DNA of 64,000 nucleotides from Flavobacterium cerinum (GTDB lineage Bacteria; Bacteroidota; Bacteroidia; Flavobacteriales; Flavobacteriaceae): positions 2,666,001-2,730,000 of the forward strand of contig NZ_CP101751.1 in the NCBI RefSeq assembly GCF_024496085.1. The letters are read 5' to 3'. Shown here one piece after another: positions 1-8,551 of this stretch (its first letter is position 1; the number at the start of each line of letters is the position of its first letter). Made by a program: the position numbers and the translations under genes. A model generated the notes under the pieces. That model was not told the origin of the DNA. It did not search any database and worked only from the letters and a program-made list of their open reading frames with translations.

Positions 1-415
1 TATTCAGGAATCTGACCTTGATAATCTGGAAACCTTAGTGTACTGCCCGATGATTTTTCAACAGAATATCGAAAAACGATACGAGTTGCGCATTATTTAT
101 ATTGACGGTACATTTTTTACAGGTAAGATTAACGCACAAGCTTCAGAAACCGGGAAAACGGATTGGCGTGCGGCGAAAGACATAATGCCATCCTGGGAAT
201 ATTATGCCTTACCGGATTCCGTTTGTAATGCACTCGATACAATGATGCGTAATATCGGTCTGTATTTTGGTGCGATTGATATGATTCGGCAAGAGGATGG
301 AACATATATCTTTCTGGAAGTTAACCCGCAAGGGGAATGGGGAATGATTCAGCGTGATTTAGATTATCCGATAGGAGAAACTATAGCTGAAAAACTAGTG
401 GCGAGAATCTGTTAA
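1..415 (+). CDS. ATP-grasp peptide ligase of graspetide pathway (MvdC/MvdD family), 5'-truncated
   Basis: Only the last 137 codons are in the window; the open frame runs from base 2 with no stop, so the true start lies upstream. The visible part aligns by eye with the C-terminal half of the next gene: both have a YCPM-F-Q/E segment followed by ELRI, a DWR segment and a Mg-binding strand FLEVNPQGEWG, which is the ATP-grasp metal-ligand region. In this family the enzyme phosphorylates Asp/Glu side chains of a ribosomal peptide and closes ester or amide rings with Ser/Thr/Lys. It ends about 80 bases before a second ligase, so the two probably form one transcript. Which of the two makes esters and which makes amides cannot be told here. 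Confidence 0.88.
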   Translation, partial: IQESDLDNLETLVYCPMIFQQNIEKRYELRIIYIDGTFFTGKINAQASETGKTDWRAAKDIMPSWEYYALPDSVCNALDTMMRNIGLYFGAIDMIRQEDGTYIFLEVNPQGEWGMIQRDLDYPIGETIAEKLVARIC

Positions 416-494
416 AGATCAACGCTTTTAATTTGAAATTAAGTGATATTTATATAAAGGGCTACCGGTTGGGAGCAGTTAATAAAAAATAGTT

Positions 495-1529
495 ATGGAA
501 AAAGTACTAATTATTACGCATACTCAGGATAATGAATGTATCAATATCGTATCAGATAAAATTAGAAAACATGGTGGGGAACCCATTCGCTTTAATGTTG
601 ATGAATATCCGCTTAAATATAGTTTAAGCAGCTGTTTTGAAAACGGAGAATGGAAAATATATCTTGATTATGAGGGCGCAAATCGAGTAGCGCTTCATGA
701 ACTGGCAGGATTATGGTACAGACGTAGCTTTAATTTAGGAGGAAATCTGGCTACTGTGTTGGAGAGAGAATATTTGGGAAGTGTATACGGTGAAATTCGT
801 GCTACTTTTTTCGGGTTTTTAGAAAGTTTACCTTGTTTTCAGATCGGGAAATACAGTAAATACAGACGCTTGGACAGTAAGGAAGAACAAATGCGTATCG
901 CCGATTTCTTAGGAATGAAAGTACCGGAAACCTGTATTACCAATAGTCCTGAAGAGGCAAAACGTTTTTTTAGGGATCATCCGAACGGCGTGGTTACCAA
1001 AATGCAAAGTTCTTTTGCAATTGAAAGAGACGGAGTTGAAAATGTTGTGTTTACCAATCTTATTAAAGAAGAGGATTTGGATAACATTGAAACATTACAA
1101 TATTGTCCGATGCAATTCCAGGAAAAGCTGGATAAAAAAGTAGAATTGCGTATTACAATCGTAGGAGATGAGATTTATGCTTTTGAAATCGACTCTCAAA
1201 AACTGGACAATGCTAAATTAGACTGGCGCCGGGAAGGAATCGAATTATTAAGTGATTGGAAACCGTATGAATTACCTGCCGACTTACGTGATAAGTTATT
1301 GCAGATGATGGATATGTATGAGGTAAATTACGGAGCGATCGATATTATTGTAACGCCGGATGATAACTATTATTTTCTGGAAATTAATGCTGCCGGAGAG
1401 TTTTTCTGGTTGGATAGATTGTTACCGGACAACCCGATTTCTGATCAGATTGCAAAGGTTTTGTTAGGAAAAGCGAATCGTAGATATACACCTGTTTTTG
1501 ATAAAACTAACGTGAGTAGTTTAATATAA
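495..1529 (+). CDS. ATP-grasp peptide ligase of graspetide pathway (MvdC/MvdD family)
   Basis: A 344-residue cytosolic enzyme of usual length for microviridin-type macrocyclases. An N-terminal pre-ATP-grasp region carries the family-typical WYRR (about residues 74-77); the ATP-grasp core ends in the metal-binding strand FLEINAAGE (about 294-302). It should bind the leader helix of the precursor peptide and form side-chain ester or amide bonds in the core. It follows a homologous truncated ligase and is followed by a UUCG-loop terminator, then the precursor gene at 1869. Two ligases usually mean two bond types (ester plus amide) or two cyclisation steps. Family assignment is firm from motifs and context; substrate pairing with the 1869 precursor is inference. 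Confidence 0.92.
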   Translation: MEKVLIITHTQDNECINIVSDKIRKHGGEPIRFNVDEYPLKYSLSSCFENGEWKIYLDYEGANRVALHELAGLWYRRSFNLGGNLATVLEREYLGSVYGEIRATFFGFLESLPCFQIGKYSKYRRLDSKEEQMRIADFLGMKVPETCITNSPEEAKRFFRDHPNGVVTKMQSSFAIERDGVENVVFTNLIKEEDLDNIETLQYCPMQFQEKLDKKVELRITIVGDEIYAFEIDSQKLDNAKLDWRREGIELLSDWKPYELPADLRDKLLQMMDMYEVNYGAIDIIVTPDDNYYFLEINAAGEFFWLDRLLPDNPISDQIAKVLLGKANRRYTPVFDKTNVSSLI

Positions 1530-1554
1530 TCAATTCAGATCGAAAGTAAAGGAT

Positions 1555-1580
1555 AAGCTCTCTTCGGAGGGCTTTTTTTA
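1555..1580 (+). terminator. Rho-independent terminator with UUCG loop
   Basis: Arms AAGCTCTC and GAGGGCTT (one G-T pair) close a TTCG tetraloop and run into seven T residues. It sits 25 bases after the second ligase stop and separates the ligase transcript from the precursor gene. Confidence 0.85.
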
Positions 1581-1795
1581 TTTATTGATACGACTTTTTT
1601 AGGAATAGCAATTCGGATTTGAATATTTTAAATGTCAAAACAATTCATTCTTTTATGAATTGATACCTTTTGATGTATGATTTTCAATTCAATAATATTG
1701 AATTATTGATCATTTTTCAGATGTATCTGTTTGATATTGAATTACTTGGTTATTCTGTTTGGATTTTTATAACATTTTTATTTTAAAAACAATAT

Positions 1796-1803
1796 TACTT
1801 TTG
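1796..1803 (+). promoter_or_regulatory. Bacteroidota -7 box for the graspetide precursor
   Basis: TACTTTTG matches the TAnnTTTG consensus of the Bacteroidota primary sigma factor exactly and lies 65 bases upstream of the precursor start codon, in a very AT-rich stretch. No clean TTTG -33 element is at the usual distance; the region there is only T-rich. The 339-base gap 1530-1868 otherwise holds just the terminator above and AT-rich DNA. Confidence 0.6.
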
Positions 1804-1868
1804 AAAAGTCAATTATTTGCAAATGAAACTGACTTTTAAAATTAATTATTTAATGTAAAATTTTTATC

Positions 1869-2138
1869 ATGAAGAAGAATAATGAACAAGAAAAGAAACC
1901 GTTTTTTGCTGGTTTTTTAGAGAATCAAATTGGGAATGAAGAAAGTAGTACTATTCAGGGAGGTGGTAAGATTATTACTCGGGTTGGATCCGATACGGAT
2001 GCAGAATGGCCTTCAGGTTACACCTATCATGTAAGTTCGGTAGCCATATTTCCAGAGCGAAAACGTTATTATGGAGGATCACGCAGGTATTTTTCAGGAG
2101 ACACTAATGATATATCCTGTAGATTTTTTCCGGGGTAA
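1869..2138 (+). CDS. Graspetide (microviridin-like) precursor peptide with atypical core
   Basis: An 89-residue peptide. Residues 11-18 read PFFAGFLE, which matches the PFFARFL leader helix that microviridin ATP-grasp ligases bind. A GGG at residues 31-33 is a plausible leader cleavage point. The following segment has T37, S41, D42, T43, D44 and E46, a spacing that recalls the TxKxPSDxxD/E microviridin core, but K and P are replaced and only one such block is present. The rest (to residue 89) is rich in Tyr, Arg and Gly with RKRYYGGSRRYF and one Cys, unlike known cores. It has its own promoter and terminator, so it can be made in excess over the ligases. No frameshift restoring a standard core was found in the other frames. 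Confidence 0.85.
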   Translation: MKKNNEQEKKPFFAGFLENQIGNEESSTIQGGGKIITRVGSDTDAEWPSGYTYHVSSVAIFPERKRYYGGSRRYFSGDTNDISCRFFPG

Positions 2139-2222
2139 TTTAAAATAAGTTATTATTATTAAGTTGATAGTTCAATAGCTGCTTTTTAATAGTAACAGAT
2201 AAATGCTTAAAAGAAAAGTTAG

Positions 2223-2246
2223 AAGCTCTCTACGGAGAGCTTTTTT
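2223..2246 (+). terminator. Terminator after the precursor gene
   Basis: Perfect 8-bp arms AAGCTCTC/GAGAGCTT around TACG, followed by T residues, 85 bases after the precursor stop. It resembles the terminator behind the ligases (1555-1580), suggesting a duplicated element. Confidence 0.85.
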
Positions 2247-2287
2247 ACTGATTTGTCATTTGCTTTTGTATTTTTACAAAATATTTA

Positions 2288-2845
2288 ATGATTATGCGTT
2301 ACCTTTTAATTTATCTGTTTTTCTTTAGTTTTTTTACTGCCAATGCACAAGTTGCCGTACAACATTGCGGATATGATTTTACATCCTATCTGGTGTTGGA
2401 TGTTCATGAAAACGGCAAAAAAGAAAATATCAAGGATTTAAAAATTACTATTGTAGATAGCGACGGGAAAGAAGTTATCAATGTAAATAATGCTTATAGC
2501 TGGACAAATAGTAACAAGCCGATGGTCTTTTCATTGAATTATAAGATCGATGAAAGCGGGAAAAAAATTCCGGGAGAAGCCGATAAAAATGGAAAAAGCC
2601 GTTGGTTTTTCCCGTTTGCAAAGGATAATTATCTGTTATCTGTAACCAATACATTTCCGGCTGAAAACTTTTCAATTAAAGTAGAAGACATTGACGGCAA
2701 AGCAAATGGCGGGTCTTTTAAAACGCAGTTAGTTCCGCTAAACAGTTATAATATGTATGTGTTGTGTTCGGCACAAAACGAAAGACAGGCGATGCAATTC
2801 GGGCCAAGAACCAACCGACCGGTTGAGATTATTTTAGAAAAGTAA
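2288..2845 (+). CDS. Secreted protein of unknown function
   Basis: A 185-residue protein. The N-terminus (MIMRYLLIYLFFFSFFTANAQ) is a Sec signal peptide with an Ala-Asn-Ala cleavage site typical of Flavobacteriaceae; an ATG at 2294 is an alternative start. The mature part starts with a short beta-rich region that reads as an Ig-like or carboxypeptidase-regulatory-like fold, but no motif allows a family call. There is no T9SS tail and no lipobox, so a periplasmic location is likely. It is monocistronic between two terminators. Proximity to the graspetide genes is probably incidental because a terminator intervenes. Confidence 0.75.
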   Translation: MIMRYLLIYLFFFSFFTANAQVAVQHCGYDFTSYLVLDVHENGKKENIKDLKITIVDSDGKEVINVNNAYSWTNSNKPMVFSLNYKIDESGKKIPGEADKNGKSRWFFPFAKDNYLLSVTNTFPAENFSIKVEDIDGKANGGSFKTQLVPLNSYNMYVLCSAQNERQAMQFGPRTNRPVEIILEK

Positions 2846-2856
2846 TTGTCGGACAT

Positions 2857-2890
2857 AAAAAAAACACCATCAAAATAGAAAGGTGTTTTT
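2857..2890. terminator. Bidirectional terminator between convergent genes
   Basis: AAAAACACC and GGTGTTTTT arms with A-rich left and T-rich right flanks, placed between the 3' ends of the secreted protein gene (+) and the Rnk/GreA-like gene (-), so it can serve both strands. Confidence 0.8.
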
Positions 2891-2900
2891 ATCTTAAAAA

Positions 2901-3290
2901 TTATTCTTCAACCGGATTGGAAACGGAAATGATACGAAGTGACTTTACGCCGGCAGGCATTTCCCAATCCACTTCATCGTTTTCCTTAAATCCGATTAAT
3001 GCAATGCTCAAAGGTGCAATTACGGATACTTTTCCTTCTTTAATGTTGGAAAGTGCCGGTAAAACAATCTGGATTTTCATACGTTGTTTGGCTTTGGTAT
3101 CTTCAATTTCTACAAAAGAATTGATACGAACAATATTGTCATCCAGAATTCCGTCTTTGTTTACAATCGCACGATCCAATTCCTGCGACAATTGCATTAT
3201 TTCTTTTTTACTGGTGCTGGTCTGACTGCTTTTAGTCAACTCGCGCAGCACTTGATAATCGGTCAATGATAATACGGGTATTGGTTTCAT
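2901..3290 (-). CDS. GreA/GreB-family factor, Rnk-like
   Basis: A 129-residue protein. The start PIPVLSLTDYQVLREL is typical of the Rnk-type N-terminus, and residues about 50-129 fit the C-terminal FKBP-like domain of GreA/GreB (VEIEDT, then IAPLSIALIGFKENDEVDWEMPAG). It lacks the long N-terminal coiled coil with acidic tip that GreA uses for transcript cleavage, so it probably binds RNA polymerase at the secondary channel without full Gre activity. It starts 11 bases downstream of the glutamate synthase gene's stop on the same strand and may be co-transcribed with it. Confidence 0.85.
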   Translation of the reverse strand: MKPIPVLSLTDYQVLRELTKSSQTSTSKKEIMQLSQELDRAIVNKDGILDDNIVRINSFVEIEDTKAKQRMKIQIVLPALSNIKEGKVSVIAPLSIALIGFKENDEVDWEMPAGVKSLRIISVSNPVEE

Positions 3291-3301
3291 AACTATTATC
3301 T

Positions 3302-4864
3302 TTAAAAATTAGATATTTCCTTTTTAGTATTGATTTCTTTCTCTTTAAAATATAACTCGGCAAAACTATGATTGGTATTTCCTGAAGTTCTGCGATAAAA
3401 TACATTTGGAGTAATGTTTTTCGGATGTTCAAATCCGCATGCTCCTATAAATTCGCCCAGTGCTTTCATCGTATTTTTATGGAAGTTAGCGACACGAACA
3501 CTTTTATCAGTAATATCAATTCCTTTATATAACGCTTTATCCTGTGTAGCAATTCCGACCGGACATTTACCGCTGTCGCATTGTAAAGCCTGGATACAAC
3601 CCAGAGAAAACATCATACCACGTGCACTATAACACGCGTCGGCACCTAAAGCCAAGGCTTTTGCCATGTCAAAAGCGGAAATCACTTTTCCGGCAGCCAG
3701 AATTTTAATTTGTTCACGAATACCATATTGACGCAATGTAGCGCTAACAAATACTAATGCATCCGAAAGGGCCATACCCATATAGTCGATAAATTCTAAC
3801 GGAGCGGCTCCGGTTCCGCCCTCCGCACCATCGACAGTAATAAAGTCAGGGAAAATCCGGGTTTCCATCATGGCTTCAACTATCGTTACAAATTCGTCCT
3901 GACGTCCGATACAGATTTTAAATCCAACCGGCTTTCCGTTCGAAAGTTGGCGTAGCTGATTGATAAAATACATTAACTCCATTGCATTAGAAAATGCAGT
4001 ATGAGCAGACGGTGAATGTACGGTTGTATACGGTTCAATACTTCGGATTCGGGCAATTTCCGGTGTGTTTTTCTCCGCCGGTAATAATCCTCCGTGTCCG
4101 GGTTTGGCTCCTTGTGATAATTTTAATTCGATCATTTTTACTTCCGGATAGGCGGCTCTTTCTGCAAATAATTGATCAGAAAATGTTCCGTCCTGATTAC
4201 GACAACCGAAATATCCGGTACCGATTTGCCAGATCAGATCTCCTCCTTGTAAATGATAATCACTAATACCTCCTTCACCGGTATTGTGTGCAAAACCACC
4301 CATTTTAGCTCCTTTGTTTAAAGAAGTAACGGCTGTTTTACTCAATGCTCCGTAACTCATGGCGCTGATGTTTAGAATACTGGCGCTATAGGGTTGTAAA
4401 CATTGTGTATTTCCGATTGTGATACGAAATGTAGCTTCATCAGCCTTTTTCGGGTAAACGGAATGAGCAGCCCATTCATAGCCGATACGGTTCGGATCAT
4501 CCTGCATTCCGAATGAAATCGTTTGTTTTTCATTTTTTGCCCGCTGATATACAATCGAACGTTGTCTGCGGTTAAACGGTTTTCCGTCTAGTTCTCCTTC
4601 AAAAAAGTATTGTCGGAATTCGGGACGCACCGATTCAAAAAGATAACGCATCCGACCGATAAGCGGATAGTTACGACGAATGGAATGGCGAGGCTGGAAG
4701 GTGTCGACAGCAATAATGATCATCAGTGCTATCGGGAATAATAAAATTTCCCAGGCCAGACCATGAAATTGAACAAAATACAAACCTGCGATTAATGCGG
4801 TAATCGCTACAAACCAAATAATTTGACGTGCAACCAGGGATGCAAAAAACTTTTTAGATGTCAT
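3302..4864 (-). CDS. FMN-binding glutamate synthase family protein
   Basis: A 520-residue protein. Residues about 10-55 form two hydrophobic membrane segments, then comes the glutamate synthase central/FMN domain seen in single-domain membrane-tethered homologues: GMQDDPNRIGYEWAAHS, GAKMGGFAHNTGEGG, GAKPGHGGLLPAEK, TVDGAEGGTGAAP, and a Cys cluster near CIQALQCDSGKCPVG that in the family binds an Fe-S cluster. No N-terminal glutaminase domain is present, so it is not a classical GltB; the natural amino donor is uncertain. A 276-base gap upstream contains no convincing gene. Confidence 0.93.
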   Translation of the reverse strand: MTSKKFFASLVARQIIWFVAITALIAGLYFVQFHGLAWEILLFPIALMIIIAVDTFQPRHSIRRNYPLIGRMRYLFESVRPEFRQYFFEGELDGKPFNRRQRSIVYQRAKNEKQTISFGMQDDPNRIGYEWAAHSVYPKKADEATFRITIGNTQCLQPYSASILNISAMSYGALSKTAVTSLNKGAKMGGFAHNTGEGGISDYHLQGGDLIWQIGTGYFGCRNQDGTFSDQLFAERAAYPEVKMIELKLSQGAKPGHGGLLPAEKNTPEIARIRSIEPYTTVHSPSAHTAFSNAMELMYFINQLRQLSNGKPVGFKICIGRQDEFVTIVEAMMETRIFPDFITVDGAEGGTGAAPLEFIDYMGMALSDALVFVSATLRQYGIREQIKILAAGKVISAFDMAKALALGADACYSARGMMFSLGCIQALQCDSGKCPVGIATQDKALYKGIDITDKSVRVANFHKNTMKALGEFIGACGFEHPKNITPNVFYRRTSGNTNHSFAELYFKEKEINTKKEISNF

Positions 4865-5140
4865 GATAAATATGCAAAAAGTGTCCGGCGGAAATAATCG
4901 GCCGAATTAAGTTAATTTACTGTATAAAGTTTGAAGGATGTACCCGCGTATATATGCAAAAAGAAAAACGAACTATATACGGGGTCTAATTGATGAAGGC
5001 TTTGCTGTGTGAAAATAGAACAGCCATACTGCGTTTCCTTACAGAAAGCAATGGCCTGAAAACCGTTAAAAAGGGATTACTTAACATGGTTTGTCTTGTA
5101 TTTACACAAGGCAAAGGTAGGTATTTTTTTTATATCTGCA

Positions 5141-5698
5141 TTATTTCCACTTAATATTGCAGCCCAGACTTGGTTTTTGATCCGGGTTGATTCCTCTGTT
5201 ATAAACGACACCATCAATAGCACCGCGTAAATCACTACCGCTTAAAGGAATACCGTTTCCGGGTCTGCTGTCGTCTAATTGTCCGCGATATACAAGCTTA
5301 TTCAGATTGTCAAATAAGTAAAAATCCGGAGTACAAGCCGCATCATAATTCTTTGCAACTTGTTGTGTCTCATCATACAAATAAGGAAATTCAAATCTGT
5401 TTTCAAAAGCAAATTCGGTCATTAATTCCGGAGCATCCTGCGGATAATTAACAACATCATTACTCGAAATAGCAATAAAACCGATTCCCTGAACACGATA
5501 ATCGTTAGCAATTCGCACCACTTCTTCAATTACATGATGTACAAAAGGGCAATGATTACAGATAAACATAACGACCGTTCCTTTTTCTCCTTTTAAATCG
5601 GAAAAAGAATAAAAAGTATCCGATGAATTGGTGTCTTTCAGATAAAATTCAGGAGCAATTGTACCTAACGGTAACATGTTTGACGGTGTACGAGCCAT
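5141..5698 (-). CDS. Thioredoxin-fold redox protein with CNHC active site
   Basis: A 185-residue AhpC/TSA-like thioredoxin fold without signal peptide. C47 and C50 (MFICNHCPFV) form the CxxC motif characteristic of the small thioredoxin family proteins with CxxCPF. Other family marks are GFIAISSNDVVNYPQDAPE and CTPDFYLFD. It likely acts as a cytosolic disulfide reductase or peroxidase-like protein; the substrate is unknown. It is divergent from the CsaA-like gene at 5783, with 84 bases between them. Confidence 0.9.
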   Translation of the reverse strand: MARTPSNMLPLGTIAPEFYLKDTNSSDTFYSFSDLKGEKGTVVMFICNHCPFVHHVIEEVVRIANDYRVQGIGFIAISSNDVVNYPQDAPELMTEFAFENRFEFPYLYDETQQVAKNYDAACTPDFYLFDNLNKLVYRGQLDDSRPGNGIPLSGSDLRGAIDGVVYNRGINPDQKPSLGCNIKWK

Positions 5699-5782
5699 TT
5701 TGATTCAGTTGTTAAAAGTTTTTAAAGATAAGTATTTACCGAATGATTTGCTAATTTTGAAAAAAACGAATCCAAATAGAAA

Positions 5783-6127
5783 ATGAATCAGGAAACAATT
5801 ACATGGGGTGATTTTGAAAAAGTAGAAATGCGAGTGGGTACCATACTCGAAGTCAACGATTTTCCGGAAGCCCGAAAGCCAGCCTATCAACTTACGATTG
5901 ATTTCGGGACGGAAATCGGAATTCGAAAATCGTCGGCACAAATCACAAAACATTATACAAAAGAGCAACTTAACGGCCGACAAATTGTTGCGGTTGTCAA
6001 TTTTCCGAAAAAACAAATAGGAAAATTTATGAGCGAATGTCTGGTTTTGGGCGCTGTTGCAGGTGAAGGAGATATTATATTATTAGCACCCGATTTTAAA
6101 ATAGAAAACGGTTTACGTATCGCTTAA
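5783..6127 (+). CDS. CsaA-like tRNA-binding-domain protein
   Basis: A 114-residue single OB-fold protein of usual CsaA length. It has the family pattern WGDFEKVEMRVGTI, then IRKSSAQITKHY and QIVAVVNFPKKQIGKFMSECLVLGA. CsaA is described as a secretion chaperone in Bacillus and the domain is related to the tRNA-binding domain of MetRS and Arc1p, so it binds RNA or unfolded protein. The stop overlaps the 3' end of the convergent AraC gene by 4 bases. Confidence 0.93.
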   Translation: MNQETITWGDFEKVEMRVGTILEVNDFPEARKPAYQLTIDFGTEIGIRKSSAQITKHYTKEQLNGRQIVAVVNFPKKQIGKFMSECLVLGAVAGEGDIILLAPDFKIENGLRIA

Positions 6128-7014
6128 TTCGAAGTTAGCCATTTTGAAACGGAATAAGTTTCATTATTGTGGTATAAACGGGCTTTTTCCCGAAACTGTA
6201 AAGGAGTATAACCACTGTGCTTTTTAAAAAAACGACCAAAATAGGACGGATCTTCAAACTGTAATTCGTAAGCAATTATATTAATCGGTTTATCACCGAG
6301 CAATTGTTTTTTGATTTCCAATAGTAACTGATCGTCCAAATGCTGTTTTAATGATTTTCCTGTAGCTGATTTAAGAAGTGTGCTGAGGTATTTTGGAGCG
6401 CATTGTAATCGGGAAGCATAGAATTCAGTGCTTCTTTCAGTACGGTAAAATGTTTTGATCAATTCAAAAATGATAGTCAACCGGTTATGTAACTTTTGGT
6501 TAATAGCCGGTTTGTAGTATTTATCAATTGCGACTAAAAGTGCCTGAACGTAATATCGGATAAGGCTAAAGTTTATCGTTGCATTTTGTTGTTCGATTCG
6601 AATCAGCTCCAGAAGTTTTTGGATCACCGGATTAGCGCTGGTTGGAATATCAGCAAATTTAGCTTCTTTAAACGGGATTAATAATTGCAATTGCATTGCT
6701 TCGGCATCAATAAAGTTTTTATCGAAAAGTAAAGCCTTCGCCCGGATAGCCGGATCGTCAATATAATGTATTTGCCCGGGTAAAATCAGGGCGATACGAT
6801 GTTGCAGAACCGGAACGGCTTCAAAATCGATATAGTGTATCCCTGCGGTTTCAAAGAAAAGAATTTCATAAAAATCATGACTGTGCGGCGGCATCTGAAA
6901 TAATATTGGATGTTGCCGGTAATCGTAATCACAGAGAATAACCGGACGTTTGGTGTCCGGAAATTCAAGGTTCTGTATTATTATTGCATCGGATATTGCC
7001 ATTGCATTAAACAT
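6124..7014 (-). CDS. AraC-family transcriptional regulator
   Basis: A 296-residue protein with an N-terminal cupin-like sensor domain (HSHDFYEILFFE, then LILPGQIHYID) and a C-terminal pair of helix-turn-helix motifs (about residues 190-285), the last reading YELQFEDPSYFGRFFKKHSG and then TPLQFR. Possible starts at 7014 and 7002 both lie inside the end of the preceding GNAT gene (34-base overlap from the first), so translation is probably coupled. The target is unknown; the GNAT protein is the obvious partner. Confidence 0.93.
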   Translation of the reverse strand: MFNAMAISDAIIIQNLEFPDTKRPVILCDYDYRQHPILFQMPPHSHDFYEILFFETAGIHYIDFEAVPVLQHRIALILPGQIHYIDDPAIRAKALLFDKNFIDAEAMQLQLLIPFKEAKFADIPTSANPVIQKLLELIRIEQQNATINFSLIRYYVQALLVAIDKYYKPAINQKLHNRLTIIFELIKTFYRTERSTEFYASRLQCAPKYLSTLLKSATGKSLKQHLDDQLLLEIKKQLLGDKPINIIAYELQFEDPSYFGRFFKKHSGYTPLQFREKARLYHNNETYSVSKWLTSN

Positions 7015-7415
7015 TCGGTTTCCCCGGTAGTAACTTCTGTTTGTTCTTCCAGAAGTACAAAACCCTGTTTTTGGTAAAATAGGATACTGGGACCGTTCTT
7101 TTTATAAACTTTTAATTGTATGCTCGGATATTGCTGTTTGACAAAATCAATCAGTTGTTTCCCGATTCCTTTGCCTTGCAGGTTGGTAGCTACAAAAATA
7201 GCAGCTAAGAATGAATCGACCATGGAAACAAATCCTCCGACGGTATTATTTTCGATAAAAACATAGGTGTCGGAATTAGGAAGATAGGTCTGAGCCATTT
7301 CAGCTTTATTTGCTTCCCAGTATTCGGCAGCAATAAAATCATGCGCTTTGACAGAAACGGCATACCATAAGGCAACCGTTTCATCGATTTCTGTAGGTTG
7401 TAATTTTCGTATCAT
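6981..7415 (-). CDS. GNAT-family N-acetyltransferase
   Basis: A 144-residue protein from the ATG at 7415 (MIRKLQPTE). The frame is open further upstream to 7586, but that extension overlaps the yeiH-like gene and shows no homology-like features, so the shorter start is used. Motif A is VATNLQGKGIGKQLIDF (acetyl-CoA pyrophosphate loop) and the C-terminal GPSILFYQKQGFVLL is typical of the fold. The substrate (small molecule or protein amine) is not predictable. It overlaps the AraC gene that follows on the same strand. Confidence 0.9.
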   Translation of the reverse strand: MIRKLQPTEIDETVALWYAVSVKAHDFIAAEYWEANKAEMAQTYLPNSDTYVFIENNTVGGFVSMVDSFLAAIFVATNLQGKGIGKQLIDFVKQQYPSIQLKVYKKNGPSILFYQKQGFVLLEEQTEVTTGETECLMQWQYPMQ

Positions 7416-7512
7416 CTTATTTTTGTATTGATACTGCAAATGTATTCCTGACAAAAAGACTAACGATCGGACAAAAGGATGATAGTATAGGACTTTAGAA
7501 GATGATAACGTT

Positions 7513-8457
7513 TTATACGAGCGTTGTCCGGATAATGATAAAGGATAAAACAGATATAAATGTCCACAATATAATGCCTTGTGCAAGTGGACGAAGACCG
7601 GCTTTTTTCAAGGATTCACGTGTTAATCCGGCTCCGATAAGAAACAAGGTGACTACAAGTCCTTTTTTAGCAATCATAACGATAGTTTCATTAAAATGAT
7701 GAAAAGAAGGGAAATAACTGTTCCAAAGCATAGCGAGTACAAACAGAAAGATAAAATACGGGATTGCGATTCGACTATCTTTATTTTTAAAAAAGAAGGA
7801 GGTTAGTAACGATAACGGGATAATCCATAAAGCGCGTTGTAATTTCACCGTCGTAGCAATATGCAATGCCGTATCTCCATATCGTTGCGCTGCACCGACT
7901 ACAGAACTGGTATCATGAATAGCAATCGCACACCACATTCCAAATTGAGATTGACTCATACCGAATAGGTGACCCAAAAACGGAAACAGGAATAATGCAA
8001 TGGAATTCAGGATAAAAACGGTAGCAAGTGAAACCGAAATGTCCGATTCTTTTGCTTTTAGTATCGGAGTTAAAGCAGCTATGGCACTTCCGCCGCAAAT
8101 TGCTGTTCCGGCTGAGATCAGGAAACCTGTTTTTTGTGGAATTTTAAATAATTTACCTAGTAAGATACCAAAAATAAGGGTAACTGTTATTGAACCTATT
8201 GTAAACAGAAAACCGTCTTTACCGGTTTGTAACGCATCGGTCAGATTCATACCGAATCCTAATCCGACAATCGAAAACTGTAATAGTATTTTTGTGAGTT
8301 TTTGACTGGCTTTTTCAAATGGATTTCCGATTAAAAAAGTGATGATAAAACCGAATAAAAGGGCTAACGGAGCCGTAATAAAAGGAAAAAGACATAAGGT
8401 GATGCTAAACAGGAAAATACCGTGTTTAAGTTTGGGATTTTGTTCAAAAATGGTCAT
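7513..8457 (-). CDS. yeiH: YeiH/UPF0324 family transporter (putative sulfate exporter)
   Basis: A 314-residue integral membrane protein with about ten hydrophobic helices. Family marks are QFSIVGLGFGMNL, GTAICGGSAIAALTPI, and AIAIHDTSSVVGAAQRYG. The family is annotated as putative sulfate exporters, although the substrate is not well established. The gene follows its LysR regulator with 65 bases between, the widespread yeiE-yeiH arrangement, and a palindromic candidate operator lies in front of it. Confidence 0.93.
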   Translation of the reverse strand: MTIFEQNPKLKHGIFLFSITLCLFPFITAPLALLFGFIITFLIGNPFEKASQKLTKILLQFSIVGLGFGMNLTDALQTGKDGFLFTIGSITVTLIFGILLGKLFKIPQKTGFLISAGTAICGGSAIAALTPILKAKESDISVSLATVFILNSIALFLFPFLGHLFGMSQSQFGMWCAIAIHDTSSVVGAAQRYGDTALHIATTVKLQRALWIIPLSLLTSFFFKNKDSRIAIPYFIFLFVLAMLWNSYFPSFHHFNETIVMIAKKGLVVTLFLIGAGLTRESLKKAGLRPLAQGIILWTFISVLSFIIIRTTLV

Positions 8458-8518
8458 GGTTGTCTGATTTGTTTGTCAGACAAAGTTCCGCCAATTAATA
8501 AGGATGTGCCAATGATAA

Positions 8519-8551
8519 AAAGTTATAGGGTATAACTTTTGGTTATACTGT
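8519..8551 (-). promoter_or_regulatory. Candidate LysR operator upstream of yeiH
   Basis: AAAGTTATA-GGG-TATAACTTT is a perfect 9-bp inverted repeat at 8519-8539, followed by GGTTATACTGT at 8541-8551. The segment 8533-8551 is, in reverse complement, nearly identical to the sequence 9442-9459 upstream of the lysR gene (one extra A). It overlaps the last codons of lysR and lies 62 bases before the yeiH start. Confidence 0.55.

Noticed and set aside
4993..5154. 54-codon plus-strand frame between glutamate synthase and thioredoxin genes
   Set aside because: No ribosome site, overlaps the thioredoxin gene end and has no coding character.
7416..7586. N-terminal extension of the GNAT gene
   Set aside because: Overlaps the yeiH end, and the GNAT fold begins at the ATG at 7415.
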